A stretch of DNA of 43,556 bases from contig NZ_QQXL01000010.1 in assembly GCF_003640665.1 (NCBI RefSeq), positions 1-43,556 of the forward strand, read 5' to 3'. Made by a program: the position numbers and the translations under genes. The notes under the pieces are model-generated. The model did no database searches, had not been told where the DNA came from, and saw nothing but the letters and a program-made list of their open reading frames with translations. The stretch's first letter is position 1. Every line of letters starts with the position of its first letter. Positions 9,909 to 18,890 of this stretch are shown piece after piece. The stretch comes from Galactobacter caseinivorans (lineage in GTDB: Bacteria; Actinomycetota; Actinomycetes; Actinomycetales; Micrococcaceae).

Positions 9909-10104
9909 CCGCCGGTGAGCGGGGCTGGTGCGGAGCGGGCGCGGGGCTGCTTTGCGCCTCGATGTGCGCGGATGCAGTCCCCGTTGGGATGGACTTTGTA
10001 CAGATTGATGCGCAAACCTTGGAGTGGTGCGACGCCAGGGGCCACCCGATGGCCCTCGGCACCCGTTGCGCCGCCCTCCCTTGCATCTACCTCAGGAGTC
10101 ACCA

Positions 10105-10512
10105 ATGAAGCTCGGCATGATGTCAGTGTTCGTGGACGATCAGCGTGCGGCGCTGGATTTTTACACCGAGAAGCTCGGATTCGTGAAGAAACACGACATC
10201 CCGCTCGGCGGCGACTTCTGGATCACCGTGGTCTCCCCGGAGGACCCGGACGGCCCCGAGTTGCTCCTGGAGCCCGCCGGCCACCCCGCAGTGAAGCCGT
10301 ACCGGGACGCCCTCATGGCTGATGGCATCCCGCTGGCCCAGTTCGCTGTGACCGACCTTTCCGCGGAGGTGGAGCGGCTAAGGGCCCTTGGCGTGGAGTT
10401 CACGCAGGACACCATGGACATCGGCACCGCGCTGATCGCCGTGTTGAACGACGGCTGCGGCAACCTCATCCAGCTCATCCAGATGAAGCCGGAGAACGTG
10501 CCCGCCAGCTAG
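10105..10512 (+). CDS. VOC (glyoxalase/bleomycin-resistance fold) protein
   Basis: The ATG at 10105 has CAGGAG upstream, giving 135 residues; an upstream in-frame extension is not supported. The sequence is a typical single-domain vicinal-oxygen-chelate protein: MSVFVDDQRAALDFYTEKLGF at the start of the first beta-alpha-beta-beta-beta unit and LNDGCGNLIQLIQ at the end of the second. Such proteins include isomerases, dioxygenase-like enzymes and drug-binding proteins; nothing here fixes the substrate. The first metal-site histidine usual in glyoxalase I is absent. Its stop codon is shared with the convergent kinase gene through the palindrome CTAG. Confidence 0.85.
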   Translation: MKLGMMSVFVDDQRAALDFYTEKLGFVKKHDIPLGGDFWITVVSPEDPDGPELLLEPAGHPAVKPYRDALMADGIPLAQFAVTDLSAEVERLRALGVEFTQDTMDIGTALIAVLNDGCGNLIQLIQMKPENVPAS

Positions 10513-11396
10513 TCGGCCCCGCGCTCCAGCCACTCGGGCACGGCATCCGCAAAGCGCTCCGGCAGGCCCACCGTCGCCTCCACCCGCGCCCAGGTGGCCG
10601 CGCGCGCAACGCACCCCAAGCGGCGGGCGGCGCCGACCGCCCGAGCCGCGTCAACGCCGTCGGGCAGGTGCCATCCCCGAACATAGCTTGCCTGCGCGCC
10701 CGCCGCGGCTGGCCCCTGCACCGCCACCGCGAGGCTGAGCCACGGGTGCGCCACGCTGGCGTCACCCCAATCGAAGGGCACGTTGCCGCGCGCAAAAACG
10801 TTGCCGGGGTGCAGGTCGTCGTGGTGCAGGCTAGGCGGGATCCCGGTGGCGTCCAAGACCGCGGCGTCCTCGCGCCACCGCGGCAGCAGGCCGGCCAGCT
10901 CCGGGGCATGCCGGGACACCAGTTCCCGCGCCAGATCCGGCAGCCGCGCGGTGCGCAGATCCGGGACGCCGTCTGCCAGGAGGGCGGGAACCAGCGGCTC
11001 GACGGCGCGTTGCAGCCTCCCGTACTCACTCAAGGCCGCGCTCCAGACGGTCGGCGGGGTCTCGCCCCCGCCCTCTCCCGCCTGGTCTTGCAGGGTGGGG
11101 CCGCCGTCCGGCAGCAGCAACCAGCCGCGCTCCGCGTCGGTGGCCAGCGCAGTGAGGGCCGACGAGTCGTTGAGGTGGCCCAGCCGAGCCACGATGCTGA
11201 CCTCCGCGCGCAGCCCCGGCGGAAGTTCCTTGAGCCAAACGCGGCCGCCATCGGGCAGGTCAAGGCGGCGCACGCGGGACCACTCCCGTTCGCGTTCCCA
11301 GCCCGTGCCGGGGGCGCCGTGGCCGGAAACTTGTCGCGTCAGGAGAGCGAAGGCCCAGTCCAACGCGGCGTCCGGCTGGAGCGAGTGTTGAGACAT
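10509..11396 (-). CDS. Aminoglycoside-phosphotransferase (APH) family kinase-like protein
   Basis: The 295-residue protein has the APH/choline-kinase catalytic loop LHHDDLHPGNVF (catalytic Asp and following Asn) and the metal-binding FDWGDASVAHP in place of the usual IDWxxA motif. The N-terminal lobe contains VWLKELPPG, which carries the ATP-contacting lysine. These features indicate a small-molecule phosphotransferase; the family includes antibiotic, homoserine and sugar kinases, so resistance should not be assumed. The ATG at 11396 (MSQHSLQ) is preferred to one six codons upstream. The gene converges on the VOC gene with a four-base overlap. Confidence 0.82.
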   Translation of the reverse strand: MSQHSLQPDAALDWAFALLTRQVSGHGAPGTGWEREREWSRVRRLDLPDGGRVWLKELPPGLRAEVSIVARLGHLNDSSALTALATDAERGWLLLPDGGPTLQDQAGEGGGETPPTVWSAALSEYGRLQRAVEPLVPALLADGVPDLRTARLPDLARELVSRHAPELAGLLPRWREDAAVLDATGIPPSLHHDDLHPGNVFARGNVPFDWGDASVAHPWLSLAVAVQGPAAAGAQASYVRGWHLPDGVDAARAVGAARRLGCVARAATWARVEATVGLPERFADAVPEWLERGAD

Positions 11397-11601
11397 GCGC
11401 CCATCCTGCCGCACGGGTGGGCCAACTCAGCGGGGTGGTGACTGGAAGGTGCCAGATGCAGCTGTGGTTTCATTGCCGCCGCCGGGGTCGACCGCTCCCG
11501 ACTTTGGCAGATCGGTACTACCGTTCTCTTCCCAGCCGCCCCATCAACCATCGGTCTCACGACGCTCTTGCCGCTCGTGCGATCTGACATCCCACGGCCG
11601 T

Positions 11602-12318
11602 TCACCCGCCGTTCTCCGCTGCCTCTCGCTCGCGCTCGCGACGTTCGTGCCACTCTTCTTGACTGAGCGCTGGATCGCTCCACTCAGGGAACCGAACAAA
11701 TACACCCGGCTTGCTCTTAGATGGAGGCCTTGGCTTATCCCTGAGTGCGACAGAATCAAATAGGCTATCATAATCATTCGTCCAGAATAATTCGCTGGAT
11801 ATCTTCAATGCGTACTGACCGCTAGCTTGCACCATGTATTCAATTCTAAAGCCAGTTACCGTGTTCGCCATGAGAGTTCTCGATGCAGACTTGTGTTCCT
11901 GAGCCGACTTCCACCCTTGGTCGTCAAAGTATTTCTGCAGAGGTTCTAGATCTTCAGCCTCACCCCAGCCTCCCACAGGGAAACGAAGCCTGGAGGCGCT
12001 AATATAGTAGGAGCGACCGTACTGCGCCCGAACATCCTCACTAGCGCCCCCGCCGCCCAGATCATACGACCCCGGCCGCGGCAGAACATCGCCGCCGTTC
12101 CATTCCCAATCTTTTGTGTCAACGACGGCCTGGACGCTCGACATCAACTTTTGCATCTCTCCATATCGCTTTCTCATGAGCTCAAATTCTTGCTCCAAGG
12201 ATAGTTTTTTCACATCAGCAGATGCTAGCCCCCCTGCATCCCTAAATTCAATGCCTTGCGTATTTCCTGACTCCGCCTTCCCTCGACTCTCGCCGCAGCC
12301 AACCACAGCCATGCTCAA
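11602..12318 (-). CDS. Putative lipoprotein of unknown family, copy 1
   Basis: I do not recognise a named function. The frame starts with TTG at 12318 or ATG at 12312 and reads a very short hydrophobic stretch into a lipobox-like VVGC, so a signal peptide seems truncated. In-frame codons further upstream read a basic stretch (KGFRRTQVRGQRSG) but contain no start before a TGA. The mature part has a charged helical segment (EFELMRKRYGEMQKLM), then WEWNGGD, a core with SELFWTND and a C-terminal SKSKPGVFVRFPEWSDP. A frameshifted paralogue lies at 18259-18890. The DNA is noticeably richer in A+T than its neighbours, suggesting transfer. It might be distantly related to LppA-type lipoproteins, but that is a guess. 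The 5' end may be damaged. Confidence 0.6.
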   Translation of the reverse strand: MSMAVVGCGESRGKAESGNTQGIEFRDAGGLASADVKKLSLEQEFELMRKRYGEMQKLMSSVQAVVDTKDWEWNGGDVLPRPGSYDLGGGGASEDVRAQYGRSYYISASRLRFPVGGWGEAEDLEPLQKYFDDQGWKSAQEHKSASRTLMANTVTGFRIEYMVQASGQYALKISSELFWTNDYDSLFDSVALRDKPRPPSKSKPGVFVRFPEWSDPALSQEEWHERREREREAAENGG

Positions 12319-12396
12319 TCCACTCCGCTGGCCACGGACCTGAGTCCGTCGGAACCCCTTCGAGCGGCCTCAGCGGCCGCGGACCAGACACCGACA

Positions 12397-12420
12397 CGGG
12401 GTCCGGGATCCCGGACCCCG
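12397..12420. promoter_or_regulatory. 24-bp perfect palindrome, candidate HutR operator of hutG
   Basis: A perfect 24-bp palindrome lies 50 bp before the hutG start. Its 16-bp core GTCCGGGATCCCGGAC (12401-12416) matches the two other hut-region palindromes except for symmetric changes (T to C and A to G in the arms) and one spacer base. It most likely binds the IclR-family HutR encoded nearby. Confidence 0.65.
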
Positions 12421-12469
12421 ACCGCCGTCCGCCCTGGCGTCCACCGCCGCTTCCGGCTTGGATAGGGCC

Positions 12470-13498
12470 ATGAGCTCCTCGCGCCGCCCTGCCACGCCCC
12501 ACCCCTCCGCTTTCACCTGGGAGGGCCGCACCGACGGCGACGGCGCGGAGCACCGGCGTTGGCATCAGGCCGTGAAGTTGGGGACGGAGCAGGCGGGAGC
12601 GGCACAGCAGGGAGGTGCGGAGGCGGACCCGGCGGCAGCCCAGGCTCAGCTCTCCACCACGCTGCTCGGCTTTGCCTCGGACGCCGGCGTGGCCAGGAAT
12701 ATGGGACGCGTCGGCGCCGCGAAGGGGCCGGACGCCTTGCGCAAGGCGCTCTCCTCCCTGGCGTATCCCTCCGAGTTGGGCGGCGTGCTGGACGCGGGCG
12801 ACATCCGCGTGAGCGGCGACGAGCTGGAGGACGGGCAGGCGGACATCGGCGCCGCCATCGCCGAGCAGCTGGGCGCCGGGCGCTTTGTCACCGTGTTGGG
12901 CGGCGGGCATGAGACCGCCTTTGGCTCCTACCTTGGGCTGGCCCAGTCCGGGGTGCTGGAGGGGTCTCCCCGCCTGGGCATCCTCAACCTTGACGCCCAC
13001 TTTGACCTGCGACTGGCCTCGCGCCCCAGCTCCGGCACGCCGTTCCTGCAGATTGCCGAGGCGCAGGAGGCGGCGGGACGCGAGTTTCACTACGCCGTGG
13101 TCGGGATCAGCGAACCGAACAACACCCGCACCCTCTTCGACACCGCGCACCGCCTTGGCGTGCGTTACCTGACGGACGAGGAGTGCCAGGGAGCGGACAA
13201 GGACGCGGTGGTGGCCTTCGTAGAGGGCTTCCTGGAGGACGTGGACGTGGCCTATCTGACCATCGATCTGGACGTGCTCCCCGCCGCGGTGGCCCCCGGC
13301 GTCAGCGCCCCGGCAGGCTACGGCGTGCCATATGACGTGATCCGCGCGGCGGCGCTGGCCGCCGCCCAGTCCGGCAAGCTGGCCCTTCTGGACGTGGTGG
13401 AACTCAACCCCGAGTTCGACGTGGACGGGCGCACCGCCCGCTCGGCGGCGCGCCTGATCCACGATGTGGTGACCAGGCGCGCTCCCCGCGGCGTGTAG
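12470..13498 (+). CDS. hutG: HutG, formimidoylglutamase (arginase family)
   Basis: A 342-residue ureohydrolase. The Mn-binding residues are visible: H147 in GGGHETAFGSY, D175/H177/D179 in NLDAHFDLR, and D266/D268 in TIDLDVLPAA. It hydrolyses N-formimidoyl-L-glutamate to glutamate and formamide, the last step of the short histidine pathway. The ATG at 12470 is chosen; a TTG four codons earlier is possible, and no strong ribosome site is seen for either. The gene stands alone on the plus strand, facing the hutUIH operon tail to tail with a ten-base gap. A candidate HutR operator lies just upstream. Within the arginase family, agmatinase or guanidinobutyrase would be alternatives, but the surrounding hut genes decide the call. 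Confidence 0.93.
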   Translation: MSSSRRPATPHPSAFTWEGRTDGDGAEHRRWHQAVKLGTEQAGAAQQGGAEADPAAAQAQLSTTLLGFASDAGVARNMGRVGAAKGPDALRKALSSLAYPSELGGVLDAGDIRVSGDELEDGQADIGAAIAEQLGAGRFVTVLGGGHETAFGSYLGLAQSGVLEGSPRLGILNLDAHFDLRLASRPSSGTPFLQIAEAQEAAGREFHYAVVGISEPNNTRTLFDTAHRLGVRYLTDEECQGADKDAVVAFVEGFLEDVDVAYLTIDLDVLPAAVAPGVSAPAGYGVPYDVIRAAALAAAQSGKLALLDVVELNPEFDVDGRTARSAARLIHDVVTRRAPRGV

Positions 13499-13508
13499 CT
13501 CCGGCGGC

Positions 13509-15056
13509 TCAGGCCTCGGTGCGGCCCAGCTTGCCCACCACGGACTCCGCGGCGGCCAGGATGGCGCCGGAGGCGATGGCCGCCTCTGCCGCCAGCAGGT
13601 CCGGCGCCAGGTAGCGGTCCGGGCCCGGGCCCTCTGCGGTCTTGCGCAGCTCGGTGATCACGGCGCCGGTGGCCGGGGACGGCGTCAGTGGCGCGCGCAG
13701 CTCGATGCCGCGGGCGGAGGCCACCAGCTCCACCGCCAGGACGCGGCGCAGGTTATCAACGCTCTTGCGCAACTTGCGGGCTGCGTGCCAGCCCATGGAC
13801 ACGTGATCCTCCTGCATGGCGGAGGACGGAATGGAATCCACCGAGGCGGGGACCGCCAGGCGCTTGTTCTCCGAGACCAAGCCGGCCTGCGTGTACTGGG
13901 CAATCATGAGGCCCGAGTCCACGCCAGCGTCGTCCGCCAGGAACGGAGGCAACCCAGCCGACCGAGCGACGTCGAGCATGCGATCCGTGCGCCGCTCCGC
14001 GAGGGAGGCCAGGTCCGCGGTGACGATCGCCAGGAAATCCAGCACGTACGCCACAGGAGCCCCGTGGAAGTTGCCGTTGGAGGTGACGGTGCCATCCTCC
14101 AGCACCACCGGGTTATCGATGGCCGCGGCCAGCTCGCGCGAGGCCACCAGGCGGGCGTGATCCACAGTGTCCCGGGCGCCGCCCGTGACCTGCGGGGAGC
14201 AGCGCAGCGAGTAGGCGTCCTGCACGCGCGAGTCGCCCTCGCGGTGGCTGGCCACAATGGCGGAGCCGGCCAGCACGCGGAACATGTCATCCGCGCTGGT
14301 GGCCTGGCCCGGGTGCGGTCGCAGCGGCAGGTGCAGGGCCGGGCGGAAGGCCTGGTCGGTGCCAAGCAGCGCCTCCACGCTCATGGAACCCGTGAGATCC
14401 GCGACGCTGAGCAATTCATCCAGGTCGGCGATGGCCATGAGGAGCTGGCCCAGCATGCCATCCGTGCCGTTGATGAGGGCCAGGCCCTCCTTCTCCTCCA
14501 GCGTGACCGGGGTCAGTCCGGCCTCCGCAAACAACTCCGGCACGGGGCGCAGCACGCCGTCGCGATCCGTGGCCTCGCCCTCACCCATGAGCACTAGCGC
14601 GCAGTGCGAGAGCGGCGCCAGGTCCCCGGAGCAACCCAGCGAGCCGTATTCGCGCACCAGCGGGGTGATGCCGGCGTTGAGCAGGCCCACCATGGTCTGC
14701 AGCACCACCGGGCGCACGCCCGTGCGGGAGGAGGCCAGGGTCTTGGCGCGCAGGAACATGAGCGCACGCACCACCTCGCGCTCCACCGGATCCCCCATGC
14801 CCGCGGCATGCGAACGGATCAGGGACTTCTGCAGCTGCGTGCGCTGCTCCTCGGGGATGTGCTTATTGGCGAGCGCGCCAAAGCCGGTGGAAATCCCATA
14901 AACGGGGGTGTCCGAATGCGCCAGGCGCTCCACATGCGCGCGCACCGCGGCCACGGCCTCCAGCGCCTCCGGGGCAATCTGGATGGGGGCCTCGTGGCGC
15001 GCCACGGCGATAACGTCGGCAGGGGTGACGCCGTGGGTGGAGAGGGTGACGCTCAT
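13509..15056 (-). CDS. hutH: HutH, histidine ammonia-lyase
   Basis: The start is MSVTLSTHG at 15056, with GAAGGAA just before; the frame continues upstream into the repeat-rich spacer and is not used. The 515 residues contain the hallmarks of the MIO-dependent lyases: YGISTGFGALANK near the N-terminus and YGSLGCSGDLAPLSH around the electrophilic centre. The MIO serine is S143, flanked by C142 and G144, so the usual Ala-Ser-Gly triad is Cys-Ser-Gly here. The enzyme removes ammonia from L-histidine to give trans-urocanate. It is the last gene of the hutU-hutI-hutH unit. Confidence 0.96.
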   Translation of the reverse strand: MSVTLSTHGVTPADVIAVARHEAPIQIAPEALEAVAAVRAHVERLAHSDTPVYGISTGFGALANKHIPEEQRTQLQKSLIRSHAAGMGDPVEREVVRALMFLRAKTLASSRTGVRPVVLQTMVGLLNAGITPLVREYGSLGCSGDLAPLSHCALVLMGEGEATDRDGVLRPVPELFAEAGLTPVTLEEKEGLALINGTDGMLGQLLMAIADLDELLSVADLTGSMSVEALLGTDQAFRPALHLPLRPHPGQATSADDMFRVLAGSAIVASHREGDSRVQDAYSLRCSPQVTGGARDTVDHARLVASRELAAAIDNPVVLEDGTVTSNGNFHGAPVAYVLDFLAIVTADLASLAERRTDRMLDVARSAGLPPFLADDAGVDSGLMIAQYTQAGLVSENKRLAVPASVDSIPSSAMQEDHVSMGWHAARKLRKSVDNLRRVLAVELVASARGIELRAPLTPSPATGAVITELRKTAEGPGPDRYLAPDLLAAEAAIASGAILAAAESVVGKLGRTEA

Positions 15057-15072
15057 GGTTCCTTCTTTCGCT

Positions 15073-15108
15073 TGGGGTCCCGGGTCTTGGATCTGGGGTC
15101 CGGGGTCT
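15073..15108. repeat. Imperfect direct repeat in the hutI-hutH spacer
   Basis: Two 15-bp units, TGGGGTCCCGGGTCT (15073-15087) and TGGGGTCCGGGGTCT (15094-15108), differ by one base and lie with a 21-bp period just upstream of the hutH ribosome site. The GGGGTCCGGG core resembles a half of the palindrome before hutG, but no inverted arrangement is present. A role is not established. Confidence 0.6.
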
Positions 15109-15121
15109 CGGGGTGAGGGGG

Positions 15122-16408
15122 TCAGTGGGTTGAGGCGACGCGCACGCCGGCACGCCACACGGCGTGCGTGAGCGGCATGCCCGGCCGGTAAGCCAGATGG
15201 ATGGCCGCTGGCGCGTCCAGGACGTGCAGATCCGCTCGGTGCCCGACGGCGATGCGGCCGATGGGTGCCTCATGGCCGGTGGCCTTGGGCCGGGTTCCGG
15301 CGGCCAAGGATTCGCGGTCGGCGCGCAGGGCGCGGGCCCCGCCAACGGTTGCGGCCCGGATGGCCTCCGCCAGCGAGAGCCCCTGCTGCAGCACCGCGGT
15401 GCCCACGCAGAAGTTCATGGAGGAGGTGTAGGAGGTGCCGGGGTTGCAATTGCTGGCGATGGCCAGGGTGGCGCCGGCGTCCAGGAGCCGGCGGGCCGGG
15501 GCCAGCGGGGCTCGCGTGGAGAGGTCGCAGGCGGGCAGCACCCCGGCCACGGTCTCGTACCCCTCTCGCTTTGCTCCCTGGGCGTCGCGTCCCGATCCGG
15601 CCAGCGCCTCGATGTCCTGTTCGGAGAGGAAGTTGAGGTGATCCACGCTGGCCGCCTGGTACTCCACCGCAATACTCACTCCGGCGCCGGGCTCAATCTG
15701 GTTGCCGTGCAGGCGCAACCCCAGCCCGGCTGCGCGGGCCGCGTCCAGGACGCGCCGGGTCTGCTCCGGCGTGAACGCACCCTTGTCGCAGAACACATCC
15801 GCCCACCGTGCGTGCGGCGCCACGGCGCTGAGCATGGTGGTGCAGACCAGGTCCGTGTATTCCTCGGGGTCCATGCCATCCGGGACCAGGTGGGCACCAA
15901 GGAAGGTGACCTCATCCACCAGCTCCGCGGCAATCACGGCGCTGCGGGCCTCGTCATGGACCGTGAGGCCGTATCCGGTTTTGGTCTCCAAGTAGGTGGT
16001 TCCGCCAGCCACGGCGTCCGCCACGCGGGCGGCCACCAGGGCGCGCAGGCGCTCGTCGCTGGCCGCCCTGGTAGCGCCGGTGGTCACCTTGATGCCGCCA
16101 GCCGCATATGTCTGACCGGCCATGCGTGCCTCGAACTCCGCCGAGCGGTCGCCGTCAAACACCAGGTGCGAGTGGGCATCCACCCACCCCGGCAGCGCAG
16201 CGCGCCCGCCCAGGTCCTGAACCACATCGCACGCCGGGGCCTGAGACTCTTGGCCCACCCAGGCCACCACACCGTCCTGGATCACCACAGCGGCGTCGGG
16301 CACTACGCCCAGCTCGTCATCCACCGTGGTGAGCTCAGCTATTCCGGTGAGCAGGGTGGCGCGCCCCGCCTGGGTGCGCGCCGCCCCGCCAGTGCTTCCC
16401 TGGCTCAC
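15122..16408 (-). CDS. hutI: HutI, imidazolonepropionase
   Basis: A 428-residue amidohydrolase-superfamily enzyme that opens the ring of 4-imidazolone-5-propanoate to N-formimidoylglutamate. Metal ligands D77-A-H79-S-H81 are in [11 protein letters not shown]; later segments [19 protein letters not shown] and [16 protein letters not shown] are characteristic of HutI. It starts with GTG, overlapping the hutU stop (GTGA), so translation is coupled. The length is normal. The 65-base spacer to hutH is the loosest junction in the operon. Confidence 0.95.
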   Translation of the reverse strand: MSQGSTGGAARTQAGRATLLTGIAELTTVDDELGVVPDAAVVIQDGVVAWVGQESQAPACDVVQDLGGRAALPGWVDAHSHLVFDGDRSAEFEARMAGQTYAAGGIKVTTGATRAASDERLRALVAARVADAVAGGTTYLETKTGYGLTVHDEARSAVIAAELVDEVTFLGAHLVPDGMDPEEYTDLVCTTMLSAVAPHARWADVFCDKGAFTPEQTRRVLDAARAAGLGLRLHGNQIEPGAGVSIAVEYQAASVDHLNFLSEQDIEALAGSGRDAQGAKREGYETVAGVLPACDLSTRAPLAPARRLLDAGATLAIASNCNPGTSYTSSMNFCVGTAVLQQGLSLAEAIRAATVGGARALRADRESLAAGTRPKATGHEAPIGRIAVGHRADLHVLDAPAAIHLAYRPGMPLTHAVWRAGVRVASTH

Positions 16409-18165
16409 GCCTGAACCTTGGCGGCCTTCACCGCGGCCGGCTCGGCACCCTCAAGTCGCTTGGCCTTGGCCTCAGCCTCCGCCAGCATGGGGACGCGGAC
16501 GCCACGCTCCTTGGCCACCTCGATGGCGCGCTCGTACCCGGCGTCCACGTGGCGAATCACGCCCATGCCCGGGTCATTCGTCAGCAGCGCCGCCAACTTG
16601 GCGGCGGCCAAATCCGTGCCGTCCGCCAGGCCCACCTGGCCCGCGTGGATGGAGCGGCCAATGCCCACGCCGCCGCCGTGGTGGATGGAGACCCAGGTGG
16701 CTCCGGAGCTGGTGGCCGTGAGCGCGTTGAGCAGCGGCCAGTCGGCAATCGCGTCGGAGCCGTCCTTCATGGACTCCGTCTCGCGGTAGGGGGAAGCCAC
16801 GGAGCCCGAGTCCAGGTGATCGCGGCCAATGACGATGGGGGCCTTGACCTTGCCCTCCTTGACCAGCTGGTTAAAGAGCAGGCCGGCCTTGGCGCGGTCG
16901 CCGTAACCCAGCCAGCAGATGCGGGCCGGCAGGCCCTCAAACTCCACGTACTCACCCGCCGCGTCAATCCAGCGGTGCAGGTGCTCGTTCTCCGGGAAGA
17001 GCTCCTTGATGGCCTTGTCGGTGACCGCGATGTCCTCCGGGTCGCCGGAGAGCGCCACCCAGCGGAACGGGCCAAGGCCCTCGCAGAAGAGCGGGCGGAT
17101 GTAGGCCGGGACAAAGCCGGGGAAGGCGAACGCACGGTCGTAGCCGGCCTGGCGGGCCTCATCGCGGATGGAATTTCCGTAGTCAAAGACCTCCGCGCCG
17201 GCGTCCTGGAACTCCACCATGGCCTTGACCTGCGCGGCCATGGCCTCGCGGGACTTCTTGGTGGAACCGTCCGGATCCGCCTCAGACTCGGCCGGCCAGG
17301 ACTGCACCGTGAACTCGGTGGGGACGTAGGAGAGCGGGTCGTGGGCGGAGGTCTGATCGGTGACGACGTCCACCGTGACCTGCCCCGCTTGGTGGCGGCG
17401 CAGCAGCTCCGGGAAGAGCTCCGCGGCGTTGCCCACGATGCCGACGGAGAGCGCGCGGCGCTCGGTCTTGGCGGCGTTGACCTTGGCCAGGGCCACGTCC
17501 AGGTCCGTCTCCACCTCATCCAGGTAGCGCTTCTCCTGGCGGCGGCGCAGGCGGGTCTCGTCCACGTCAACGATCAGGCAGACGCCACCGTTGAGGGTCA
17601 CGGCCAGGGGCTGGGCGCCGCCCATACCGCCGCAGCCGCCGGTCAAGGTGAGGGTGCCCGCCAGGGTGTCATCCTTGGTCTTGCCCTGCTCGCGCAGCTT
17701 CTTGCCCACGGCGGCGAACGTCTCGAAGGTGCCCTGCAGAATGCCCTGCGTGGCGATGTAGATCCAGGAGCCGGCGGTCATCTGGCCGTACATGGTCAGG
17801 CCCTCCGCCTCCAGGCGGCGAAACTCCGGCCACGTAGCCCAGTCCCCCACCAGGTTGGAGTTGGCGATCAGCACGCGCGGGGCCCACTGATTGGTGCGGA
17901 AGACGCCGACCGGCTTGCCGGACTGCACCAGCAGGGTCTCGTCGTCCTCCAGGTCCTTCAGGGTGTCCACGATCGCATCAAACGCGCCCCAGGAGCGGGC
18001 CGCGCGGCCGGTGCCGCCGTACACGACCAGATCATCCGGGCGCTCGGCAACCTCGGGATCCAGATTGTTCATCAGCATGCGCATGGGCGCCTCTGTCTGC
18101 CAGGACTTGGCAGAGAGTTCGACGCCGCGGGCGGCCTTAACGGGACGGGCTCCGGGAAGTGACAT
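16405..18165 (-). CDS. hutU: HutU, urocanate hydratase
   Basis: A 586-residue urocanase with a strong GAGGAG ribosome site six bases before the ATG. Diagnostic sequences are the NAD-binding glycine-rich [30 protein letters not shown], and the [20 protein letters not shown] region with the active-site cysteine, followed by [12 protein letters not shown]. It adds water to urocanate to make 4-imidazolone-5-propanoate. It is the first gene of the minus-strand hut operon. A candidate operator lies about 135 bp upstream and a -10-like GATTAT about 120 bp upstream, placing the operator over the expected -35 region. Confidence 0.96.
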   Translation of the reverse strand: MSLPGARPVKAARGVELSAKSWQTEAPMRMLMNNLDPEVAERPDDLVVYGGTGRAARSWGAFDAIVDTLKDLEDDETLLVQSGKPVGVFRTNQWAPRVLIANSNLVGDWATWPEFRRLEAEGLTMYGQMTAGSWIYIATQGILQGTFETFAAVGKKLREQGKTKDDTLAGTLTLTGGCGGMGGAQPLAVTLNGGVCLIVDVDETRLRRRQEKRYLDEVETDLDVALAKVNAAKTERRALSVGIVGNAAELFPELLRRHQAGQVTVDVVTDQTSAHDPLSYVPTEFTVQSWPAESEADPDGSTKKSREAMAAQVKAMVEFQDAGAEVFDYGNSIRDEARQAGYDRAFAFPGFVPAYIRPLFCEGLGPFRWVALSGDPEDIAVTDKAIKELFPENEHLHRWIDAAGEYVEFEGLPARICWLGYGDRAKAGLLFNQLVKEGKVKAPIVIGRDHLDSGSVASPYRETESMKDGSDAIADWPLLNALTATSSGATWVSIHHGGGVGIGRSIHAGQVGLADGTDLAAAKLAALLTNDPGMGVIRHVDAGYERAIEVAKERGVRVPMLAEAEAKAKRLEGAEPAAVKAAKVQA

Positions 18166-18258
18166 CTGGACTCCTCAAACGGCGACGGCGTCTTTGCCGC
18201 GGCGATGACTGTGGCTTCACTGTTGCCGGCACTCCGTGCGCGGCGTTGATCCATGGCA

Positions 18259-18890
18259 TCACGCTGAGGGGTCTGCGTCACGGCATAATCGGTGGGTGGT
18301 GTCTGGGATGCCAGACTTGCCGTGCCCGCAGCCCGCGCCCGCAGCCCGGCACCACAGTGAGGGCTCCACGACGGGATCGCTCCCCTTCGGGAACCGGACG
18401 AACACTCCCGGCTTACTCTTGGGCGGGAATGTTCGGGCTGCCCTGCGAGCCACCGCACGAAAAAGTTCTCGAAAACTATTAGTCCAGTACAGCTCGCTGG
18501 ACACAGAAAGCGAGTACTGGCCGTTGGTCCTGGCGACATAAACGACCTGGAAGCCGTTGCCGGTTGTCGACACCAAAGTGTGTGCCTTTCGGTCGTCGAG
18601 TTGCGTCACCGTCCACCCCTGCGCCTCAAAGTACTTTCTCGCTGTTTCGAGGTCTGCCGCAGCCCCCGTTGCACCTGGAGGGAACCGCAGTCTCATAGCC
18701 TGCACGTAGTAGGTGTTGTCCTCCCCCACTTGATCTGCGGCCGCAATGTCGCCACCTCCGCCCGAGCTCACGGCACCCGAGCTTGGAATGTCGTCACTGC
18801 CGTTCCACTCCCACTCACCGCCGTCAATGGCTTTCTGGACACCGGGGAGAGCTTCTCCACGTCTTCGCGAGACAGTCCGGCTGCATCGCG
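18259..18890 (-). pseudogene. Decayed paralogue of the lipoprotein-like gene, copy 2
   Basis: This region matches copy 1 (11602-12318) piece by piece. RDAAGLSREDVEKLS (near 18845-18889) is in one frame. VQKAIDGGEWEWNGSDDIP and the rest, including MRLRFPPGATG, SELYWTNS and SKPGVFVRFPKGSDP, is in another. Between the two, about 20 residues of the copy-1 helix are missing and the frame is broken near 18843. The N-terminal signal and lipobox are not found, and the C-terminus diverges after SDPVVEP. It is therefore a relic. Its last codons contain the candidate HutR operator of hutU. The second half could still be expressed as an open frame, but no ribosome site supports this. Confidence 0.7.
18301..18316. 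promoter_or_regulatory. Candidate HutR operator of the hutUIH operon
   Basis: GTCTGGGATGCCAGAC is an inverted repeat with 6-bp arms and a four-base centre. It matches the palindrome between hutR and the permease at 13 of 16 positions. From memory, the IclR-type HutR of Corynebacterium resistens recognises TCTGwwATwCCAGA, which this resembles. It sits about 135 bp before hutU, overlapping the -35 position expected for a -10-like GATTAT at 18284-18290. Confidence 0.72.

Noticed and set aside
10509-11396. Aminoglycoside resistance gene
   Set aside because: Only the general APH kinase motifs are present; nothing ties it to antibiotics.
16549-18162. 537-codon plus-strand frame opposite hutU
   Set aside because: Antisense to a clear urocanase, with no ribosome site and no domain; arises from GC3 bias.
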